A stretch of 14,317 bases of DNA from positions 8,449-22,765 of the forward strand of contig NW_003132372.1 of NCBI RefSeq assembly GCF_000003605.2, given 5' to 3'. This DNA comes from Saccoglossus kowalevskii (Eukaryota > Hemichordata > Enteropneusta > Harrimaniidae). The notes beneath the pieces are model-generated. The model saw only the letters and a program-made list of their open reading frames with translations, did not search any database and was not told where the DNA came from. Both the position numbers and the translations under genes were made by a program. Of this stretch, positions 7,562-14,317 are shown in pieces. Every line of letters begins with the position of its first letter. Position 1 is the stretch's first letter.

Positions 7562-8177
7562 CAGGGGGTAAAATCTTCTCTCGGGGGTTCTCCACACTTG
7601 TCAGGGGGGAAACTCGTCTCGTCTCTATATCTCGTCCCCTTGAGGTACGGGATCGGGAAAGTCACTTTAACTTTACAGTCAAATAAGGCACACACAACGA
7701 AATACGTTTCAACTCTCGTCTTAGTCGGTCAATCGAGCACTCTATAAGACACAGCGCCCTGGGGAAAAAATCCCCAAGACTCTCGCAAGGCTGAACCAAG
7801 ACTCGCCCAAGACTGGACTCTCGACTGCGTCTGTCGTGGAGTATTCGCCAAGACCAACTCAAACTCTCTTTATTCATTTTCAAAACTCTAACCAATTACA
7901 AAACAGTAAAAAGACTCTAAGGCGTAAACTTCAATCATAAAGCCAATCACACTAAGTACTGAATACGTCATATCTTTTGATTAATCGTTCACTACATTAA
8001 TAACTATGGATATAAACTGTCAGAATGGCGACGATTATCTGGTAATTAGTTCCAAATCACTGAGCCAAGTTCCGTCCAAAACTTCAAATAGACCTAAACG
8101 ATGACGGACATAACACAGCAATTCGCTAATAATCAACTAATTAAGTCGGTTAACAGATACGCGAAAACAAATTCATG
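7562..8177. mobile_element. 616-bp insertion nested in the MULE relic
   Basis: This segment interrupts the transposase frame and is bounded by the same 10 bases on both sides. Its + strand ends are CAGGGGGTAAAATC and ACAAATTCATG, with no inverted terminal repeat and no TG..CA ends, so it is not an obvious DNA transposon or solo LTR. The left third is rich in CTC/GTC and GGGG runs with several AAGACTC motifs. It also holds a TCTATAAGAC box and the small hairpin TGGGGA/TCCCCA at about 7758-7782. No coding frame is convincing. A retroposon-like element is possible; the family is unknown. Confidence 0.7.
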
Positions 8178-8187
8178 ACAGTTATAT
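8178..8187. repeat. Target-site duplication, right copy (ACAGTTATAT)
   Basis: This is the right partner of 7552-7561. Codons on the - strand run RFPI then TAA through this copy, in the frame that continues as LWNM across the left copy. Confidence 0.8.
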
Positions 8188-8660
8188 AGGGAATCTTGGT
8201 TGCTGTCGATGACGGTTGTGGCGTCAACCACGTTCGCATCCAATAAATGTGTCTTCAAAATAGTCTCCTATAATAATAGCTTCGTCGGATAATTCTTGTT
8301 GCAAAGTCTCAAATGTGTCAATCACTTATTCTGGTACGAGTGCCAGTGCTCGAAGCATGCGTACTTCTTATCCAAAGTCATTGTCTTCTTGGTATCGTTG
8401 CTGTAGTCCTTCAACCTGTACTCTTCTGTAAACGCACTGTGACAGATTGTAAAAGCACTCCTTCCTTGTTGCATTAGGGAATACAGTGCCGGCAGCATTA
8501 ATTGCTGCTGATTCAAAGTCACTCATGATGGACGTGGGATTCAGTTGCTGTCTTTCGAAAATCTGGCGAAAAAGTGTTGTATACGTGGCTTCCCGTTTGT
8601 TTGGTAACAACGCACTAGCCGTAGTGAATATTAAACACATTCCTTTTGTCTACACGGAGC

Positions 8661-9326
8661 ATGGGCTTTTTTGTTTTTATGTATACCACTTCTAAAGTGC
8701 CTAAATGAAACTTGGAACGAACGATTAATGCCAATTATTCGAAAACAATTGTCAATGTAGTCTTTGCGCAATTTTGATTATTAAATAAATGTAACTCGAT
8801 TGCCGAGTCACATTGTTTTGTTGGTTTTAGTAATTTTACAAATACGCGCTGGCTATTCTTTGGTAGCGTTGTATATTTGTTGAATTGCTGATTGAACACG
8901 TTGTTTAATTCTATCTACCTACGTATCTGGTATCACACCGACACATGAATACATAAATAGTCGTACTTTTTTGTGCGGTAGACACAGAATCTTGTAGGTA
9001 GGATTTTACGAGTGGAAAATATAATACGAGGACTGGCTGTATTAGAATATTTCAAAATGGTCTATTTTATCTGGTTTTTAGAGCGCATAGAAACATTTCC
9101 AATCCTTGGTAATTTGAGATATTTCATGTTTAGTAATAAATATAAACCTCTGCAGCTTGTACAAACACTATACTCACATCTGTTTCACGAAAAATGCTCA
9201 GTTCACACTCAGAATAAAGCTCTGAATTTTCGGATCGACACTCAGACTCAGAGTTAGTACGTACGTTATTTAAACTTCCAATAATATTTTAGTATTTCAA
9301 AATAGTTATTTAATTTTATCTTAAAA
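8661..9326. other. Non-coding stretch beyond the MULE relic
   Basis: This probably once held the 5' part of the MULE element, but no transposase motif can be read with confidence. A hairpin (8788-8814) is listed separately. Open frames such as 9012-9257 begin at non-ATG codons and resemble nothing known to me. Confidence 0.5.
8788..8814. repeat. Small inverted repeat (hairpin)
   Basis: The arms AATGTAACTCG and CGAGTCACATT pair over 11 positions with one mismatch around a 5-base loop, ATTGC. The hairpin lies about 130 bases upstream of the recognisable MULE coding sequence. It may be a relic end structure or chance. Confidence 0.4.
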
Positions 9327-9430
9327 CGGGGGGGGGGCAAAATACAGGGGGCAAATGAACCGGGGTCAACAGGCCGAGGAGCAATGGGCCGGTGGCAAAA
9401 GGCCGGGGAGGGGGGGGGCAACGGACCTAG
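9327..9430 (+). repeat. G-rich 14-nt minisatellite
   Basis: About six degenerate units, each near 14 nt, follow the pattern GGCCGGGGGCAAAT: CAGGGGGCAAATGA, ACCGGGGTCAACAG, GCCGAGGAGCAATG, GGCCGGTGGCAAAAG and so on. They are flanked by pure G runs of 10 (9328-9337) and 9 (9410-9418). All G runs are on the + strand, in otherwise AT-rich DNA. This is a candidate for G-quadruplex structure, though most loops are long. Confidence 0.75.
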
Positions 9431-9890
9431 AATCGAGATATGACACACGTATTTCAAAACACGGAGTCTGTGCAAGATGCTAAACCAATATGTGTACGAG
9501 TTCGAGTCAAAACATGTCACCACAGCAATGCTCGTAGTGCTGTTTTTCATTTCAAGAATGACACTCATTTTAGCCAAGAAGGAAAAAAATTCATGTATTA
9601 TTTCTGGTATAGTATTAACCCAGACATCTTTGCCTACCGCCCTTGGTCATCAGTATAGGCGTGACGTATAAGTAACCCAGAACACTATTAATAGAATAAA
9701 ACTACAATCCATATTAGGATTATTGATTACTAACAATCTATTTTAATTGCAACGTCTTGTGTCTAATGCTCATGACAAATCTATAATAGTTGCACTCTAT
9801 TGTGAACAAAAATATGTTATATTATTGATAACATTCACCAGACTTTGTAACTTTGCCAAGGTCCAATTTACGAGAAGATGTATTTTGTTC

Positions 9891-9938
9891 TTAGTTGGCT
9901 AAAGTTTAGGTTCGAATCCTAAACTAGATTTTAGCTAA
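9891..9938 (+). repeat. Hairpin with tRNA-like T-arm (tRNA/SINE relic?)
   Basis: A perfect 8-bp stem, AGTTTAGG (9903-9910) with CCTAAACT (9918-9925), encloses the 7-base loop TTCGAAT. Together they contain GGTTCGAATCC, a perfect RNA polymerase III B box. Just upstream, TTAGTTGGCTAA resembles a tRNA D-arm and A box. The A and B boxes are only about 10 bases apart, so the anticodon arm is missing and this cannot be a working tRNA. Outer arms (TTAG...CTAA and TTAGCTAA at 9931) extend the pairing imperfectly. A degenerate tRNA or tRNA-derived SINE head is possible. Confidence 0.45.
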
Positions 9939-10104
9939 TATAGAATAGTTTTGTTGTTCAATCAACATTTAATTTAATGCAATTACACCCACAGTATACA
10001 ATAAAAAAAATACAATTTGCATTAAAAAGAAGTTCACGTTTCTTTGGCAGGGATGTACATATTTACTGCGTTTCTGACATATCAAATGCATTTAATACTT
10101 CGTG

Positions 10105-10117
10105 TATATATATATAT
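10105..10117. repeat. Short (TA)n repeat
   Basis: TATATATATATAT is followed by further AT-rich sequence. It is a simple microsatellite with no other feature. Confidence 0.8.
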
Positions 10118-10480
10118 TAGATATAGACAATTTCTTTTCTTCCATTCATGCCCCTTCTTCGTGTGCGCAAAATGTCATGCAATTACGGGATTAATTATTA
10201 TAGGAATCTACTGAGTAAACATAACTTTACAATTTAGGGGACGGTTTCAGTGAACAAATTCCCGATGACAAACAACATTAAAAATTAATAATACTTGTTC
10301 GTTTTATTGAACTGTTACAATTTGTCTCGTGGTTTGATTGATTAAAAAGGGTAAAACGTAATATACTTGGTAATACTGGGTTGAAGATTGAAACAGACAT
10401 AGACATTCTAGCATCCTTGACATATGTACTCCCAATATTATAGATACACAGTTAGCAGGAATGTAACTGTTGTCGCCATA

Positions 10481-10506
10481 TTTGTTTTTTTTAAACAAAA
10501 AAAAAC
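10481..10506. repeat. T-run/A-run inverted repeat
   Basis: GTTTTTTTT, then AAAC, then a run of nine A and a C form a snapback of about 9 bp with almost no loop. It is low complexity and of no assigned role. Confidence 0.5.
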
Positions 10507-11832
10507 ATTTGTTCGGTTGATCTGACATTAGAGTTGTATCTTCTATGTACATAATGTCATTACATATTGAGAATCTTATTACACATGGTTTGGTCTAATC
10601 ATGGATTGAATACGAGCTGGAACTGCTTCATTTTGTCAAATCTGGTGAATTCGGTATAAAATTTATAGGATATTATTCGCATTGTTTTATGCACATATTT
10701 GATTTACACAAATAATAAAGAAAGAAATCAACCCTAGTTTTATTTCCACTGCTATAATTATATTTTTAATATTTTTCAAAAAGTGTGTTACAAAAAGTAA
10801 GTTATTCACATTATTGAGAAAGATAATTGATATTAGTGCTAAAAATAATGCAGTGTAACATCCTAAATGTCGAAAAAAAAACCAAGCTAATTGGTGATTT
10901 CTCGTCAATATGCGGTGTGTTGTTAACATAAATCGCTACTGTTCTAACAACGTATTCGTCTATTGCGAAAACAGAAGATGAGACAAACATTTAGAAACAT
11001 TAATATCGAATTTATTTTACATCAGTAAAATAAGTAATTGTAACGCCTGTCAATGTGCACATAATAAATATTCTGTAGTACAAATAACATAACATTGTGG
11101 GTAATTACAGGTACCTTGCATTATATCACCCTATAATTAACCACTGTATTTAAATGCAATGATGGTTTGTATTAAATACTTAAAGTAACAAAAATTCTAA
11201 TTGTTGCTGGGAAAGGATTGACCAGCTTTGTTGTTAGTCCAAGAAAATTGTTCAGCTTGGAATGTGTGTGAATCCCTCATTAGTATTCAAGAATGTAGGA
11301 ATGTACCAAGAAAATTGTTTTTCTGGAGTAAATTGTAGTATATTTTACTTATGGAAGATCAAAAAGTGCGTGGAGATTTTATGAAAATGTGTGGATGTTA
11401 ACAGAATGATGTCGTGTGGTCACAGTTGCGCAATAAATGATGGACTATTCTGGGCGTAGCTATAAAATGTGTCACCGAAGTACTCACACGTGTGCATGAT
11501 TTGTGATGTGAAGAAACTCCACTAGAAAATACGTATTGTGTAATTTGTAGTGAGAATGTATTCAAATTAGATTTATGTTCATGAAAGTGTATTTATATAA
11601 TAAAAATTGTTTATAAAAATATTTTTTATACTTTTTCGATGGATTGAATTTACAAATGATGAGTAATTTTGTTATTCCATCACTCGAATTATGTGTTACG
11701 AATTTCTGATAGTTTAGGTTTTGTGTTCTTGCGAATGGGAAGACATTAAACTGTTGTACAGTGCACGTCGATAAAAGCGAACGTATTTCGAATGTTGTGA
11801 AATCATGGTACTGTTTTGGCATTATACGACTT

Positions 11833-12090
11833 GCAGTTCCCTTTTGATGGCTTTTATGTGACTGGCCGTGATATCGAACTGTATTATTATGTAAATCTGC
11901 CTGGGAAAATCTACAAGCAAAGTTTAAATTGCCATTTTCACGCTGCGTATAGCGTGGAGTCGTCATCTAAGTATGCACAATTGTTCATCTCGTGTTCCCC
12001 GGTGCATTTAAAAATTCCTTTTGAATTTGGGGGACTTTGTGTGACTGGCCGTGGTGTTTGTAAACTTTAGTCGAACTGTAGTAGTGTGTA
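11833..12090 (+). repeat. Diverged direct repeat pair
   Basis: Two stretches of about 70-80 bases (about 11833-11895 and 12011-12090) share CCTTTTGA, TGTGACTGGCCGTG and TCGAACTGTA in the same order, separated by about 110 bases. In one + frame both encode similar peptides (FPFDGFYVTGRDI and IPFEFGGLCVTGRGV), but that frame has no ATG start and ends at 12070. I cannot tell an old tandem repeat or transposon from a decayed coding repeat. Confidence 0.5.
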
Positions 12091-13473
12091 TTAAATTACG
12101 TTTGTGTCTCAACGAGGACTGAAAAGTGATTTCCATTTACTTCGTCTGTTATAAATCAACTGTATTAGCTTCCTTCGATTTGGCTGTGTCCATGCATTTA
12201 GTCATTGTCGACTGTTTTTCTCGAATTGGTTGATTGTCATAGTAACATACGCTAAGTGCAATTAAACGTCCGGAGTTAAACAGCAGTCATTTCTAACATG
12301 ATTATTTAATTTAGTTTAATTCCTTCAGTTAAAAATTGAGTTTCGAAAATAAATAAATAATAATACGTACCTTCGTGTATACTTCAAGTTTTCATTAAAA
12401 CAATGTCAAAGTTTTTGAAATTGCTTTTCTGCCTGTTCGCCAATCCATTGCTCAAAAACACACCTTTAAATACGCTTATTTTCCCAGCATCGAGATGGCT
12501 CTGCCAACTCTTGTCTTATATTGCACTAACATTGAGCAATACATACAGTTACACACGGTTTCATTTTAACTGAGTCCCCTTTTGTTGACATAAATTTGAG
12601 TTTGATGATCATGAGTTTGGGATCATGGGAATAATCATTGTGCGCAAATGAAATTAATAGTGTTTATAGTATTTATCTACAATTTTATGGATTGTTAGGA
12701 TAATTCTAATTGTCGCAATGATAATGTATTAGCTTCAAATATTAATGTAACATCATCCAGATATATTTTTACAGAAGCAATTCGTCGTAAACTGTTTACT
12801 AATTGGCCAAATTGAATTGCAACAAGTTCGCCAAAGACACGTGAAAGATTTGGAGAATCTATTTTGACAGGGTTGTGGCACCTTATCTCACTTGTAAACT
12901 ACTCTTATTTATTAAAGTCGTTTGACCCACTGATAGAAAATTGTATTCATTGATCCCGGGATTGATCATCGCCCACTCGCTCCAAATGTATGATAATTCT
13001 GTCCCTAATCCAATAAAATGAAGCTTTCGATAATGAGCAGGTTCGCAAATTACCCAAAGAGTAACGAGTTAGATGGATATCACCGAAGTATTCATTGGTG
13101 AAATGCCAAAGTCAACTTTCCAGCATCTTGCAAGAAGTTCGAGTCTGCGTTGTCCAGTGTCGGAACTATCGTCCATGAAAGATTCCTCGGAACATGCTTT
13201 CAGTTTACTAAATACAACTTTGAAATGAACATGTCGCAAGTGATCTGAGACGGGCGGGAGTGGCCGTAAAGGTTGTTTATATGTTTATGTCTGTTAGATC
13301 GATAATCATTAAGCAGTTTTGCAAGTGTAATTTGCACCAGAATTTGCAGCACTGCTGTCTCAATCCTACAAGCACCGGCTGTAGTGTTATTATTGGAGAG
13401 AAATTATCCATTTCACTTGTATCCCATTCGGAGAAAATGATACTGATATGGACGCAAGAGGACGTCTACAAGG

Positions 13474-13522
13474 GTAACAAGTAACAAGTCACAATGCAAT
13501 GCACTGCACTGACACTGCACTG
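13474..13522 (+). repeat. Short tandem repeats (GTAACAA and TGCACTG types)
   Basis: Three 7-mers, GTAACAA, GTAACAA and GTCACAA, run directly into overlapping TGCACTG / TGCAATG motifs. This is a small compound simple repeat. Confidence 0.6.
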
Positions 13523-14317
13523 TATAGTTTGGTTTGATTTGGAGATAATCTTTGTTTTGAGGTAAAACCGACTATTCAGCAATATAAATAGCACTGATTA
13601 TCTGCAAACATTTTATATGGAGCCAACAAATATGCTCTCTTGTAGTACCATGTGTGGCAGTAATACAATAATAAATGATACGTCCCAATTACTGACAATA
13701 TTGATCTGTATGGTGTTGTGTTATATGTAGGGTAATAAACACAACTCAAATTGAATAGGGCAAAGCTATCACAGAATATAAAGGAAACACAGTGATTTGT
13801 AAAATGGCAGATTGATAAAAATAGTTCAAACACTATTTCAGTTTCAGAAAATACCAGCGATTGTAATAGATTGGTTCAAAGGTCAACAAAAAAATCCGGT
13901 GGTATGTTGCTATTGCAAATATTCCATTTTGAAATAAATATTCGTTGAGCGTTAATTCGTCCTATGACACGTACGTCTTTCAAAGAATTCACTTTCTGTT
14001 GTTTTATGTTCATGTACAACATGCCTGGTACGTGTAATTTAATGGAACATTCTGAGGACGTTGCGTTGAAGAAGAGACACACCGAAACAAACAAACACAT
14101 AGCTTGACAGACCGTGTAAAAAATAATACTCTTTTATATGAGCAGGGCTGCTGAACCGCTAAATCAACCCATGGTATAGCTTCAGCCTAATAGTTCGTTT
14201 TGGAAATAGCTCGTCTCGTCTAGTGTTTGTTATGATATTTAACTATGTTTGGAACATTCGGTGTTTTTTTTAGAGTTGATTGTTTTTGGATATTAGAATT
14301 TTATCGGCACATTTTAT

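Larger units (their letters stand above)
7265..8640 (-). pseudogene. MULE transposase relic (C-terminal part)
   Basis: Read on the - strand from 8640, the product shows ALLPNKREATY, MSDFESAAINA (with the second catalytic Asp), ECFYNLSQCVYRR (family Cys/His motif with Asn for His), YFEDTFIG, LWNMHERVEADLP, NNHIEGWHRRFQ (with the catalytic Glu) and a terminal YLRGITHN. These are signatures of MULE-type DDE transposases, which cut and paste DNA. The frame is continuous but carries four stops, at 8368-8370, 8326-8328, 8224-8226 and 8182-8184. It is split by a 616-bp insertion at 7562-8177. The N-terminal part with the first catalytic Asp and any zinc finger is not recognisable beyond about 8660, where the frame also meets a stop (8650-8652). 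The gene is dead and the C-terminus is complete. Confidence 0.88.
9431..14317. other. Long gene-free stretch
   Basis: Apart from the listed hairpin, simple repeats and a diverged direct repeat, I see no gene, no domain-bearing frame and no transposase here. Open frames up to 134 codons (for example 11562-11966 on the - strand) have no recognisable motifs and fit chance or decayed repeats. A TATA-like TATAAAAT near 11460 has no gene attached. This may be intergenic DNA or a large intron of a gene outside the window. Confidence 0.5.

Noticed and set aside
7662-7895. 77-codon open frame within the nested insertion (- strand)
   Set aside because: No transposase, reverse-transcriptase or other motif is visible, so it gives no support for an autonomous element.
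7562-8177. hAT element or solo LTR identity for the nested insertion
   Set aside because: The left end CAGGGG recalls hAT, but the right end has no matching inverted repeat and the duplication is 10 bp rather than 8. TG..CA ends needed for an LTR are absent in every placement of the boundary I tried.
11471-13094. Shared 15-mer TCACCGAAGTAYTCA at about 11471 and 13080
   Set aside because: One such near-match is expected by chance in a 14-kb window, and the flanks do not align.
1-14317. Prokaryotic features: operons, ribosome binding sites, CRISPR arrays, origins
   Set aside because: The intron-exon structure and the animal-type protein domains show a eukaryotic genome. No direct-repeat spacer array was seen.

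Overview
This looks like nuclear DNA from an invertebrate animal. It is AT-rich and gene-poor, with short coding exons bounded by GT..AG introns. The one clear gene encodes CUB and LDL-receptor class A (LDLa) domains, which are typical of metazoan extracellular proteins. The clearest transposon relic is an animal-type MULE transposase of the kind common in lophotrochozoans and insects. I cannot name the species; a mollusc-like or other lophotrochozoan source is only a guess. There is no operon structure, rRNA, CRISPR array or intact tRNA.

Region 1 (1422-6017, + strand) holds a tandemly duplicated CUB-LDLa gene or gene fragment. Each copy has two exons that together make one CUB domain (143 nt and 226 nt in both copies), one exon carrying an LDLa domain, and a short last exon. 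Intron phases repeat exactly (1, 0, 1, 1). The seven exons other than the first copy's last exon therefore join into one open frame of 422 codons including the stop, with the order CUB-LDLa-CUB-LDLa-acidic linker-hydrophobic tail. The first copy's own last exon (2499-2566) still has a stop but has weak splice sites. It may be skipped or used as an alternative ending. The 5' end of the gene, including any signal peptide, was not found.

Region 2 (6018-7264) is intergenic. It has a possible polyadenylation signal and a CpG-containing block with a TATA-like box.

Region 3 (7265 to about 8660, - strand) is a dead MULE transposase. Its frame is continuous but broken by four stop codons, and it is interrupted by a 616-bp insertion flanked by a perfect 10-bp target-site duplication. 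Excising the insertion and one repeat copy restores the frame exactly.

Region 4 (8661-14317) shows no gene I can support. It contains a G-rich 14-nt minisatellite, a hairpin with a tRNA-like T-arm, a diverged direct repeat, and simple repeats.

The duplicated CUB-LDLa gene is the most interesting system. The two copies have swapped partial losses of predicted calcium ligands, differ strongly in exon-by-exon divergence, and differ at the tail: copy 2 has an expanded Asp/Asn tract and a GPI-signal-like end.
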